Shown: in pieces, positions 8,155 through 29,582 of the stretch | Position numbering within the stretch: the first letter of the stretch is position 1 | How the letters are laid out: every line of letters starts with the position of its first letter | Origin: Podarcis raffonei | Taxonomy: Eukaryota; Chordata; Lepidosauria; Squamata; Lacertidae | Direction: 5' to 3' | Assembly: GCF_027172205.1 (NCBI RefSeq) | Contig: NC_070602.1 | Location: forward strand, 21,484,501-21,548,500 | Length of the DNA stretch: 64,000 nucleotides | Notes under the pieces: model-generated | The model's database searches: none | What the model saw: only the letters and a program-made list of their open reading frames with translations | What the model was told of the DNA's origin: nothing | Translations under genes and position numbers: made by a program

Positions 8155-9989
8155 GTTATCGAATGCTTTTTCAGCATCAATGAACATCGATATGGCTGGC
8201 TTATCGTTTCTTACCTCCAGGTATTCCAAAACATTAATAATATGTCTCACATTATCTTTTAATTGCCTGCCTGGTAAGAAACCTCCTTGGTCTTTATGAA
8301 TTAAATCATTTAATATTGTCTTCAATCTGTTGGCCATGATATTCGCAAAAAGTGTATAATCATTGTTTAACAATAATATTGGTCTGAAATTTTTGACACT
8401 CTGGTGGTCTGTGTCCTGTTTGGGGATCAGCGTTATATACGCCTCCTTCCAGGAGTTTGGTACTTTCCCTTTTCCTTGTAAAATAGCGTTCATTACTTCC
8501 CCTAGGACTGGTATCAGCTGCTCACCAAGTGATTTGTAATACTTAGCGGTTAAACCATCCGATCCTGGGGTTTTGCCTTGTTTCATTCTCTTTTTTGACC
8601 TTTGGATTTCTTGGTTTGCTATTGGGGCATTTAATAGTTCTCTTTCCTCTAATGATATCTGCTTCCCTTTATGAATTTCCAGATATCTTTCTATCTTTTT
8701 TATGTCTTCTTTTTCTTTCCAGTAAAGCTCCTTATAAAATCCTTGAAAAGCTCTTCTTATTTCTTTTGGGTCTTCCATTAACTGTTCCCATATCCTGATT
8801 TTGTTGATTATGTTTTGACTTTGACGCTTTCTCAGCTGCTATGCCAAAAGTTTCCCGGTTTTATTTGCTGATTCAAAAAATTTGTGTCTCATTAGTTTTA
8901 ATTTCCATTCCACTTCTTGATTCACCAACATGGAATACTGAGTTTGAAACATTTTAATAGTCTGTTTAATTTGTTCATCTTTTGGTCTTATTGTCAATTT
9001 TTTCTCATTGTCCATGAGTTGAACCAGGATTTCCTCTTTTTTCCTTTCTCTTTCTTTTTTTTATGACTGTTTTGCTGAATTAGAAAACCTCTCATGACAG
9101 CTTTACTCGCGTCCCACACAGTGTCCAAACTAGTTTCTTTGTGTAAATTCCAATCAAAATAATCCTTTATTGTCTCTTTTGCTTTCTCTGCTATTTTTGG
9201 ATTTTCAAACAAAGTGTCATTCATCCTCCATCTAAATGAGGGTTGTTCTTCACCTTTTAATTCCAAATAGATCGAATTATGGTCCAATAGAGTTCGTGGA
9301 GTGATCTCAATTTCATTTACTCTGGAGACCAATTCTTTGGAGGCCCAAACATAGTCTATCCGACTCGAGCTTTGGTGGGGCTCCGAGAAAAAGTGAACTG
9401 TTTTGTAATTGGGTATTTCCACCTCCAAATATCTATTAGACCAAAATTCTCAACCAATTCAAAGAAATTCCTGGGGAGTTTACCCTCATTTATGTTTTTT
9501 CTCTTTGACATTCTATCAATTTCTGGCATTACCACTCCATTACAATCTCCCATCAGAATTATCTTCTGGTTCATAAATGCCACCAATCTTTCCTCTAATC
9601 TTCCAAAAAAATCCGCCTTATTATCATTAGGGGCATATATTCCCACAAGGATTATCTTCTCACCCTGCAATGAAATTTGTACCACAATGACTCTCCCCTC
9701 ATCATCTTTGCTAATCAATTTTGGGTCTAATCTCTCCTTTATATATAGCACCACCCCTCTTTTTTTGTTAACATCGGACGTTACAAACTCTTTTCCCAGT
9801 CTTTTATTGATCAGTACATGTCTATGTTTTTTAGCAATGTGAGTTTCCTGTAAACAGATTACATCAACATTCTTTTTCTTCAAAACATGTTCAACTTTAT
9901 TTTGTTTAGATTTTTCATTAAGCCCATGAATATTCCAAGTTATCAATTTCAACGTCATTTCTTTAATCATTTGTTACAGAGAGGGGAAA

Positions 9990-11072
9990 TTAAATTCGGG
10001 TGGTTTTGCTAATGTCTTCTTCATCCTCTTCTTCTTCTTCCTCTTCTTCTCCTTCTGCTTCCCCTTCTTCTCCCTCTTCTTCTTCTTCCTCTTCTTCTTT
10101 GTTTTGATCTTTCTTTTTCTTCTTTTTGTTTTCCTCTTCCCCATAGAGGTCTGCTCCGATGGTTCTGGGTCCAGTAAGGCTTCCTTCTATCTTACCTAAT
10201 TCTTTCTCATATCTTCTGGAGAATTTCTTTACCTCTTGTAGATCTGTTAATCTAAATCTTTTATCCTTGTAATAAAAAGAAATTCCTTCAGAGAACTCCC
10301 ACCTATGTTGGATTCCGTTTTTCTTCAGTAACGTCACCAGTTGTTTGTACCCGTCTCTTTTTCGTAGGAATCTAATAGGAATCTCTTTACATATAATTGG
10401 TCTTCCATCAATTAATAACCTGTTATTATAACTCATTCTCAGAATTGCATTTCACATCTCTAGTGAATTAAAGATCATCAAACAATCTCCAGGTAGTTTT
10501 TTAGTTTCAGCTTTTACATATCTCACCTTAATTCTAAACACATTCTCAATTGTGTACTCAATTTCTTCTTCCTTCATATCCATCCATCTTGCCAGTTCTT
10601 TAATCATTTTTGTTTTAATATCTTCATTTGGCTCTTCTGCTACCCCTCTGAATTTTAGGTTTTTCTGTTTCTGCCACATCTCCATCAGAGCCATATTGTC
10701 CCAGATCTGCTCTTGTATTTTGCTGACCTCAACCAAGTCCTCTTTTATTCTATCTGTCTCTTTTCTATTTTCCTTAACTTCCTTCTGAGTTCGTTTCGCT
10801 AGGTCTTCTGTCGTTTTAGATCTAACTGTTAAGTCTTTGATTTTACTTGACAATTCCCCCACCACTCCCTCTATTGTTGTATCCAGGGTTTCCTGCACTT
10901 CCACCAATTTTTTCTCCATGTATTGTTCATTTTGTTTGAATTCTTCCTTTATTTTCAACCAAAGAATATCTAAATCTTTAATTTCATCCTGTTTTGACTG
11001 TCTTCGGTCACCTGGAGTTCCTCCAATTCCCCCCCCCCATTTTTTCCTGACATTTTTATACAAATAAATCAA
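9990..11072 (-). pseudogene. L1 ORF1 protein, one in-frame stop, acidic C-terminal tail
   Basis: The frame runs 361 codons. A coiled coil (about residues 25-120: EIKDLDILWLKIKEEFKQ, then repeated heptads) is followed by an RRM (NLKFRGVAEEPNEDIKTKMI, VFRIK) and the C-terminal domain (NNRLLIDGRPIICKEIPI, LVTLLKKNGIQHRWEFSEG). The frame is interrupted once, by TGA at 10452-10454, in frame with the continuation and consistent with CpG decay of a CGA Arg codon. After the usual end the protein extends into a Lys run and then an almost pure Glu/Gly tail (10010-10100), which is unusual for ORF1p. It would bind L1 RNA as a trimer. Confidence 0.85.
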
Positions 11073-12507
11073 TATTAACTTCTTTCACCACTGGGGGGGG
11101 GTAGTTACACCAGAGAGCTGGAAATCATGTTTGTCAGAAATTGTGATTTAGATAATGGCCTCTAGGGGTCTTTCTTTCCCTTTTCCTCACATTGACTTAA
11201 AGTTCTTATCTTAACCAAACACTTTGAAATTCACCCCTTTGCACCTATATCAACTCTATGACAACTATATATCAAATATTATTCTGAAGAGAGGGGGAGA
11301 GAGATAGGGAATAGTACACATCAAAGATATATAAACATTGTCCCAAATTGTATCACAGTTTAAATGTCACCTTCCCAACTCAGTCCAAAATGTTCATTTC
11401 ATCATAAAAAGCCCATCTAACAATAACTCAAATACTGTTTAGTTTGAGGGTCCTCTTCTGTCCTCTTCTGTCCTCTTCTTTTCTTCCACCTCTTATAAAC
11501 TCAGTCCAACTTAAAAGTCCAAATAAAAGTCCAAGCAAGTCCATATAAGTCCATAAATCCAAATATAACTGTAATCAGCTCAGGGAGTTGGAACATAAAC
11601 TTCTAGCCACTTGGTGGCTTAATCCTCAAAAAATATATATATAAATATAGGATATTCCCCCAGTTAGTCTTCTTTCCTCCTTTCGTACTCCAGGGGGGAT
11701 GAGGATAGTCGCAGTTTAATTTCAAGCCTCTGCTATATCCATTAAATCCAGGGGAAATAAGGAAAATAAGGAACAAAGATACTTCTAACTGCTCCACTTT
11801 CCCTTGTCAGTCCCTTACGCTGTTGCACACCTTCCCCCTTAGCTTTATACAGGGGTCTATACAAAGTAACCAAGTCTCTGGATTGAGGTTTGATCACGTT
11901 ACTGTTTCTCCGACCAAGTCATCAAGTCTTCTCAGAGAAGAAGGAGATACCAAGTTCTTTTTAAGCTCTGTCCCTCTTCCAACGTTTTAAAATGATACTT
12001 GCCTCAGCGCGTTACTTCTGAGATCTTTCAGCTTACACTTACTCAGCAGGAAACTTTCACTTCCGTCTTGTTCTCATGTCTTTGTTCTCTGCGCCATCTT
12101 TGACACTGCAGCAGGGACGAACTCCCTTTTTACATCTCTCAGCTGACCAAATTCCTTGAATTCCTTACGGTAGTCAGTTTTTAAACGTGTCGTATTTCTA
12201 GGAATTCAGTTTCCTCGTGGAAGTTAAGCACTTTCCATCAGAAGCTTGAGACTGCACAGCACGGTGTCCAAGGTGCTTCCCCTTTCGCGCCCGCAGCTCT
12301 ATTCTGTCCCCGGATTTTTATTTAAAACCTGAGAAACAGGAGAGCACGCCTGGGCGCCCCTGGGTGCTCCACCCCCAAGGTATCCCCCTTGAGGTTTTGA
12401 GGTCCGTAGAGTCTTTACGGACCCCTAAAAAAACCCCGTGCTGCTCAGAATTACCAGAGCGGTCGTTCCGCGCTTCTCTTTGATGTCCGTGCTAGACCGG
12501 AAGTCCC
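11073..12507 (-). promoter_or_regulatory. L1 5' UTR
   Basis: About 1.4 kb upstream of ORF1. Its 5' terminus carries ccggaagt on the plus strand at 12497-12504 (acttccgg on the element strand), the same start as the two HAL1-like copies and the intron-3 L1, although the rest of this UTR differs. The first 500 bases are GC-rich. The host flank resumes at about 12508, matching 46561. The ORF at 11603-11797 inside it shows no family similarity. Confidence 0.6.
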
Positions 12508-14235
12508 TGTGTTTTGAGTCAATCTCCTGTCAGTGCAGATCAAAGAAGTTCAGCCCATTCTAGCCACAGCTGGGACACTTTATGGCTGCTCTGCAGAGAG
12601 AGGCCAACTCAGTTCACCAGAGTTCAGATTGCATAATCCTCGGGTTACAGATGCTTCAGGTTGCAGACACTTCAGGTTACAGACTCCACTAACCTAGAAG
12701 TAGTACCTTGGGTTAAGAACTTTGCTTCAGGATGAAAACAGAAATCGCACGGCAGTGGTGAGAGGCCCCATTAGGTAAAGTGGTACCACAGGTTAAGAAC
12801 AGTTTCAGGTTAAGAACGGACCTCCAGAACGAATTAAGTACTTAACCTGAGGTACCACTGTACATTATTAATAATACTAATACTATGTTGTTGTTGTTGC
12901 CACCCATTCTGCATCTGAGGAAGTATGCCCTACAAATAAATACAGTTAAGTCTTTAAATTGCTACAGACCTTCTCCTATTTTTATATACAACTTAGATAA
13001 AAAGAAGCAATGGGGAGGTGCGGAGACTGGGGACTGTTTGATTTTGTTGTAAAATTCCATAAATAAATAACAAAAAGTTGTTTGCATTGCTAATTAAAAG
13101 TAAAATGTTGCGTTTCTGCTGTCTGGATGTCATTTGCTAAAACCAAATGTGTTTTAAAAATTGAACCTATACAGCAGAAATACGCACCACTGTGTTCAAT
13201 GGTGCTTACTCCCAGCCATGCACAGAACTGCAGTCATGTGCCATAAATTTAATCGTGTGATTTTATTAGTAATTTGTTTTAAATGTCTGTGTTTTTAAGG
13301 TGGATGGATTTTTTAAAGCAATGGGTTAGAAAAGCAAGATATTTTAATCCCGGTGGCCTGACTTTGGATTTTATTATGGTTCTGTCATTGATGCACTACA
13401 CAGTTAGGAATGGCCGCAAATGTTGCTGGGAACTGCAAATGGGGAGGAGAGCACTGTAGTGCTCAGTTGCTCCTTGAGGGCTTCTCATAGGCATCTGGTT
13501 GGCCACAGGGAGAACAGGATGCTGAATAAAATAATAAAATTGCTGTACTTGCATAATCATTACAAGTGACAGTTTTCAGTTTGTCATAGTATTATTTATT
13601 TAGCTCTGGGAAGGTGAAGGACATCTATAAAGCCATTCCATTTCACAAACAGGTAAAAAAATACATACATCTGGATGTGCTCTTATTCTCCAGAAGAAGT
13701 GGAGCAGTAGTTTTCTATGCTAGTGAAACCAGCACACTTCTCCAAACTTTGGTTTGGAGAAGACTTTCAGGAGTTTCAAAGGGACAGAGGACATTCATTT
13801 CAAGTCCCGAATTCTTCTCCAGTTTGAATTAAAATGCAAATCAGAGACAAGTTCCTTCCTCTTGCCCCTTCCATTCAGTGCAATGGAGAAACATTACTTC
13901 ATTACTTTGAATAGGAGCATAATTGAGAGGGTGGAGAAACCAAAAAGAAAAATTCTGAAGACAGAAGAGGAAGGCCATTCTTCCTTGGTTAACTTCATAG
14001 GTGGACTTCCCCTCACCAATTTTGCCCATGCTGCCTCTGAATTTGTACTAGGGAAACATTTTTCTGTTACACTGAATGGGAACAGGGTTGAAGGAAGGCT
14101 GAGAGGAAAGAAATTCTGACAATTCTTTGAAAGTTCTCCCTCTCCAACTCCTCCTGGAGATTTTCAGTCCTCCCTTGGAGAATATTCAGTGAAATGACCT
14201 TCTTTATTTTGCCACCCACAAAGTAAGTGGATTAC
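12508..14235. repeat. Duplicated intergenic flank 3' of gene A
   Basis: Matches 27776-34230 (minus later insertions) and 46561-50100. It holds a Tigger-type MITE (12637-12860) and, near 13480-13530, part of a dispersed repeat with a 'catctggttggccaca' core. The empty site for the 488-bp LTR of the other flanks is at 14190-14200. No genes are seen; ORFs at 13614-14119 are shadows without similarity that recur in the other flanks only because of the duplication. Confidence 0.7.
12637..12860. mobile_element. Tigger-like (Tc1/mariner) MITE
   Basis: Its right terminus is ggtaccactg followed by TA, the complement of the Tigger-type end CAGTGGTACC. Internal blocks (ttaagaacttt, aggccccatta, cagaacgaattaag) match the copies at 28680-28905 and 47361-47586. 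The left terminus is poor here. Confidence 0.7.
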
Positions 14236-14735
14236 AGATTGGCATGAGCAGATGCTCATGTTAGAATATCTACAATTAGCAAAACTGACGGGATCAGTTA
14301 GAGGAATATCAAAACAAAAAACAACTAGAGAACGGATAATATTTAAGAATTATGTAAAACTTTATTGTACAAATAACTCCATATTAGCAGAAATTGAGTG
14401 ATATTTGTAAAGAAATAAATCAAAGGAATCTATACAAAACAGAAAGAAATGATATTATACAAGGTAAACCTGTGTAAAAAAGAATGTTATATCAAAGAGT
14501 ATAATGAGAAGGATGGGAAGGATCGTGCCGACGAGTACTTTTACTATGTAAATAACTCTGTCTTCTTCTTTTTTTGATTTCTTTGTTTCTGATCTTTGTT
14601 ACTTCTTTATTTTTTATTATAAATTTTCTATTTTATATAATTTTCTTTTTTTACCTGTTAAGAGATAGTACATAATGTCTGTATAGACATGCAATTTTTT
14701 TAATCAATAAAGAGATGAATTTTTTTAAAAAATGT
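14236..14735 (+). mobile_element. L1 3' fragment (ORF2 C-terminus and 3' UTR)
   Basis: Plus-strand frame WITDWHEQMLMLEYLQLAKL...LAEIE* matches the last segment of L1 ORF2 (compare WQMKVMDYTELAEMTGRIRD in the L1 at 19931). It is followed by an AT-rich 3' UTR and caataaagag before an A-rich tail. It replaces the flank present at 35270-36740 in the next unit, so insertion was accompanied or followed by loss of about 1.5 kb. It ends about 170 bases from the gene A stop codon. Confidence 0.75.
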
Positions 14736-14905
14736 CTACTATGTGCAATAGTCTCTAGCAAGATCCCCAAAGTAACAGTTCCACAACTAGTCAGGTAAAA
14801 AGATAAGACTCCACACATGAGGAGATATTTTGTTACGGATTTTTTGAACAAAGATTTGCCAGGCTGCAACTTTTCCACATGTGCAGCCCTCCTGAGGCAG
14901 GCTTT

Positions 14906-25632
<10,727 letters not shown>

Positions 25633-25740
25633 GGCACCAGCTAACAGTGACTGAAATGACTCTAGACGAATTTATTTGCTTTCCAATTTTATATACTCTG
25701 AGGAGGTCACATATACATGGATTTTCACCAATAGGAATTC
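25633..25740 (-). promoter_or_regulatory. Core promoter of gene A
   Basis: On the minus strand: inverted CCAAT (25728-25732), a nuclear-receptor half site AGGTCA (25704-25709, read on plus) and a TATA box tatataaaat (25695-25686), about 55 bases before the ATG at 25632. The block is conserved in B and C. AGGTCA next to TATA fits HNF4/CAR-type control known for CYP2C genes; binding is inferred. Confidence 0.65.
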
Positions 25741-27421
25741 TAGGTTTCTCTGAGTAAATGAGATTAGCCATTAAGTAGATAAGGTTGTATAATCAAGAAA
25801 TGAACTTCTCTGAACTTCAGTCTGTATCCTTTTTCTTCATTGATTAGTAAGGCAATGATAACGGCATTACTGAGCACAAGGTCTGCAATGTAAGGCAAAC
25901 CAGGAGTCAGGTTTTTTTCTGCCAAACATGGTAATGTAGCCTTGAGGCAAATGGTTCTGCTTCTAAGGTGCTTTCAGGACCAGGTTCCTGCAGGAGAGCT
26001 TCTTGTATAGTCTGAGTGCTTGGTTGGAGGTTTCTTGCACCTCAGATGCCCACATATGTGAAATAAAATTGAAATAAACTTGAAGGCAGGTCCATAATGG
26101 AACTCAGCCTTAGCACAAATACATCCCTGTTAGGAGACCTTGCAGCTTGGGTGAATTAGACTGAGAAGTTTACACACAGTTTCTGGATTTCTACAGCTTT
26201 ATTCATGCAGGAACAAAATTATCTTGGCAAGAACGATTTACAGGATGAGTAGAGATAAAAAGAGAGAGCAATAGCAGGCATCTTATCAGGAGAGAACAAC
26301 AAAATGCTTTTACAGGTGGAGTTAACTTAGAAAAAGACTACGAACAAATGCTGGCTTGCTTGCTACACAAACAGTGCTCTTGTGTGGTTTAAAGTAATAC
26401 ATGCATTAGCTAGAGGTTCAGGAGAAGGATGTTTATTTGCTTTCCCCCAACAATCCCATCTAGCACTACCCACTAATGTGGACAGGACACACCAAGATAG
26501 ATTTTGGAAACATAAACCTGGAAGTGCTTTTGTATTGATGAGACACACTAATGTGCTCATCAATACAGTGACTCACATGTGCCCTAGTGCGGACAAAACC
26601 ATGGTCACTAGTGTACATGGTGACACAGAACATTAACTTCTTGTTTTCATTTAGTCCAGTTCTTCCATCCACCTCTGGAAATAATAATATAATAATAATA
26701 ATAATTTATTATTTATACCCCGCCCATCTGGCTGGGCTTCCCCAGCCACTCTGGGCGGCTTCCAAAAGAATATTAAAATACATCAAGCATTAAAAGCTTT
26801 CCTTAACAGGGCTGCCTTCAGATGTCTTCTAAAAGCCTGGTAGTTGTTGTTCTCTTTGACATCTGGTGGGAGGGTGTTCCACAGGGAAGGCGCCACTACC
26901 GAGAAGGCCCTCTGCCTGGTTCCCTGTAACTTGGCTTCTCGCAGTGAGGGAACTGCCAGAAGGCCCTCGGTGCTGGACCTCAGTGTCCGGGTAGAACGAT
27001 GTACAAGTATTTAGTACAAGAGGGGAGCATGCAGATGATGGAAGCCTGCCAAGTTATTTATTTAAAGTATTGAGTGGTCCCCTTTTAAGGGGTAGCTCCG
27101 AAAACAGGAGTGATCATATCCTCAAGCATTTCAAAAAAACGATGTCAAAAAGAAGAGAGTAAATATCCCGTTGTGTATATTAGCTGGCCTTTTTACACTG
27201 ATTCACAGCTTAAAAATACTCCTGGAACAAGTTATAGACATCCATAAAATTATTGTAATTAGCGGGGATAATATCTCCCTTATACCAATGTTAAATTCTC
27301 TTTCAAACTGACTTGTCAGTTCAGTTTGCATAAACTTATTTGAACTCATGGTTCAGTTCATAAACCAAAGTGCACCAGGTTTTCTTGCCAACAACTGTTG
27401 CTGCTCTGTGTGTTTTGTGTC
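25741..27421. repeat. Duplicated 5' flank of gene A
   Basis: Matches 44490-46560 and 62930-63930. It contains an L2-type insertion at 26682-27009. No gene is seen; ORFs at 26363-26793 are shadows shared by all units. Confidence 0.7.
26682..27009 (-). mobile_element. L2/CR1-like LINE 3' fragment
   Basis: Begins with an (AAT)n run, then minus-strand gaagccgcccagagtgg and a gggtataaataataaat ending. It is inserted between ctctggaaat and the atttagtacaag block that are adjacent in flank B (46150-46170). Confidence 0.7.
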
Positions 27422-27771
27422 TGTTGTGACGTGGGGTTTGTGATTTCAGCTCTCTTGACATAATATGCTGGAGACAGTTCTGTAGTAACACTTCTTTATT
27501 AAAGCAAACAAGACTGAGAACTGAGGAGGGGAGAGCTACATTTATAGGGACAGGGAACTAGCTAGAAGGGATACATTTTGGAGGGAACAATATCAGGCAA
27601 TCACAGTCCTGCCTTTTGGAGGAAACCAATAAGACAGAGGATCCAAATACAGCAGCTTAAATGAACCAATAGTAGCTGTACCCTCTGGAACCAAAAGGCA
27701 GTTACTTTACCCTAATGCACATACAGACAATAATAATACAGATATAAAATCCTTTGACTCAATACACAACA
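27422..27771 (-). mobile_element. Solo LTR (350 bp), upstream of gene A
   Basis: An LTR-retroelement fossil. TG...CA ends with short inverted repeats (tgttgtg/cacaaca) and a 5-bp target duplication gtgtc at 27417-27421 and 27772-27776. On the minus strand it shows CCAAT-type motifs, a tataaa (27546-27541) and aataaa (27500-27495), hence the orientation. A nearly identical LTR sits at 45735-46084. Family unassigned; it looks young. Confidence 0.85.
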
Positions 27772-27904
27772 GTGTCAATCTCCTGTCAGTGCAGATCACA
27801 GAAGTTCAGCCCATTCTAGCCACAGCTGGGACACTTTATGGCTGCTCTGCAGAAAGAGGCCTACTCAGTTCACCAGAGTTCAGATTGCATAAACAGTTTC
27901 TTTG

Positions 27905-28075
27905 CCAGAGCAACTGGTGAGGCGGTAAAGCTTCTGCCTTACAAGCACATGGTCCCAGGTTCAAGACCCGTTATCTCTCGGTAGGGGCCTGAAGAGCCCT
28001 GTGACTCGGGATAAGCCAGCTTCTTACATTCCTGTGTCAGGGTAAGGCACCACGATCTGATTATTATAAAGGCAG
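27905..28075 (+). mobile_element. tRNA-derived SINE
   Basis: A-box-like ctggtgaggcgg (27914-27925) and B box ggttcaagacc (27958-27968) with correct spacing, followed by an unrelated body. No acceptor stem closes, so it is not a tRNA gene. The same copy is at 46710-46880 in the next flank. Confidence 0.65.
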
Positions 28076-28077
28076 TA

Positions 28078-28481
28078 CAGGGGTACCTCGGGTTAAGTAC
28101 GTAATTCGTTCTGGAGGTCCGTTCTTAACCTGGAGGGACGCAGGGGTACACATACCCCTAAACATTTTGTGAATCTAACGGGAGAAGAAACTAAAAAAAT
28201 TAAAATATTTAATTTCTTCTCAGCGTGGTGAATCGGCAGTTCCGTTGCTACCCCTGATGGCAGCCTTTGGTCCATTTACTGCATTTATTTTTCCCAATTT
28301 GAACCATAAAATGGTGATTTTCTTGAGTCAAAATGAGAGTACACCTACACTATACTGAACAGAAATCGCGTGGCGGCGGCGAGAGGCCCCGTTAGATAAA
28401 GTGGTACCTCAGGTTAAGAACAGTTTCAGGTTAAGAACAGACCTTCAGAACGAACTAAGTTCTTAACCCGAGGTACCACTG
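28078..28481. mobile_element. Tigger-like MITE split by an internal 226-bp arm
   Basis: TA-flanked ends (caggggtacctcggg / gaggtaccactg). Its middle is interrupted at 28131-28356 by a sequence that is the inverted copy of 28559-28666 and of 47121-47347. Confidence 0.7.
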
Positions 28482-28679
28482 TATATTGAATTCTTCCCTG
28501 CTTTGCACCATAAGGTCCCATGGCAGGTTACAGCAATCTAAAATATCAATATTAAGCAGTATAGTGTGGGTGTACTCTCATTTATACTCAAGAATTTTTT
28601 TTTAGTTTCTTCTCCCGTTAGATTCACAAAATGTTTAGGGGTATGCGTATCCCTGCGTTCCTCCAGAAAAAGCACTGTA

Positions 28680-28905
28680 CAGTGGTACCTTGGGTTACAG
28701 ACGCTTCAGGATACAGACTCTGCTAACCCAGAAATATTACCTCGGGTTAAGAAGTTTGCTTCAGGATGAGAACAGAAATCGTGCTCCGACGACCCGGCAA
28801 CAGCAGGAGGCCCCATTAGCTAAAGTGATTCTTCAGGTTAGGAACAGTTTCAGGTTAAGAACGGACCTCCAGAACGAATTAAGTTCTTAACCCGAGGTAC
28901 CACCG
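28680..28905. mobile_element. Tigger-like MITE
   Basis: Ends cagtggtacctt and gaggtaccaccg, flanked by TA on both sides (28678-28679, 28906-28907). Same insertion as 47361-47586. Confidence 0.8.
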
Positions 28906-28987
28906 TACATTACTAATAATACTAATACTATGTTGTTGTTGTTGCCACCCATTCTGCATCTGAGGAAGTATGCCCTAGCAAATCTTA

Positions 28988-29347
28988 TGTGGAGAGAGGC
29001 TCAGAACTCACAGGGTTAAGAAGTTCTGAGTGACGTCTCACATTCTGAGGTGGGGTTTTAGAATACTGAGGGGAGGGTTTTACTGCGTCTATCTGTGTGT
29101 GTTCTGCTCCTTGCGAGAGAGCAGCGATGAGTGAACTGTCGCCAGGATTTATAGCTGTTATGTTTTGCTAAGGAATAAAGACTTTAAAGATAAGGAGACA
29201 GCCTGCGTTTCAGACTGAGTTATTGCCCTCACACGACGTTCCTGCTTCTGTTCCGCTGTGTTTACGTGCTGCTGGAGTCGGAGGTCTCTGGGGGAAGAAT
29301 CAGCGAGCCGCGCAGAAGAAGTGTGCCGGACCCCCCGGACTGGCTCA
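28988..29347 (+). repeat. 5' LTR of copia-type element
   Basis: 360 bases, starting tgtggagagagg and ending actggctca, with a ggaataaagac polyadenylation-type motif at about 29173. Confidence 0.9.
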
Positions 29348-29582
29348 GGTTATGGGTCATCAGCAATTAAGATAAGCAACGTTCGTGCGTGTGAGAGACT
29401 GCAGCCAAAGGCCAGCTGATCAGACGCTGGGAAGGAAGACTGCAGTCAGAGTCGGCTGAGGAGCAGCCAAAGGCCAGCTAAGGAGTAGCTGGAGCCAGCT
29501 AGAGCGAAGGGAGCTCGCTGGGAAGGATCTGCTGGACCGGGAGGTGCTACTGTACCGTAAGTAGGCCGGGCCCCGGGGCAAG

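Larger units (their letters stand above)
4641..9970 (-). pseudogene. L1 ORF2: endonuclease, reverse transcriptase, Cys-rich region (broken)
   Basis: The protein begins MIKEMTLKLITWNIHGLN, 19 bases after the ORF1 stop. The endonuclease shows LQETH, VGIYAPN, GDCN, SSRIDYVW and LDHNS. The reverse transcriptase shows TPGSDGL, FRPI, GFLPGRQ, FIDAEKAFDN, TRQGCPLS and HADDLVL (the usual FADD loop with A-H before ADD). The connecting region shows FIWQGRRPRIKFKIL and FGWHSYLWYG, and the frame ends at CWKCKEKDG. Breaks: a frameshift near 9390, another in the A-rich stretch near 9050, the nested insertion at 6215-8154 with its 18-bp target duplication, a frameshift near 5745, and loss of the C-terminus at 4641. 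It cannot act alone. Confidence 0.93.
4641..12507 (-). mobile_element. L1-clade LINE, nearly full length, cut at its 3' end
   Basis: On the minus strand the order is 5' UTR (12507-11073), ORF1 (11072-9990) and ORF2 (9970 down to 4641). ORF2 is cut inside the C-terminal Cys-rich region, directly against host flank, and the 3' UTR and poly(A) are absent. The sister flank B shows that host DNA between about 45562 and 46557 is missing here, so a later deletion removed the L1 3' end and about 1 kb of flank together. A second element (6215-8154) is nested in the reverse transcriptase. Without the nest the L1 is about 5.9 kb. Confidence 0.93.

Noticed and set aside
11603-11797. 64-codon ORF in the L1 5' UTR as an ORF0-like gene
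   Set aside because: It is in sense orientation, not antisense like human ORF0, has no similarity, and no second copy is available for comparison.
27905-27980. Possible tRNA gene
   Set aside because: A and B boxes are present but no acceptor or anticodon arms close, and an identical copy is at 46710 inside the duplication; it is a tRNA-derived SINE.
28131-28356. 226-bp arm as an independent transposon
   Set aside because: It lacks terminal repeats and its own target duplication; the inverted-repeat history explains it.
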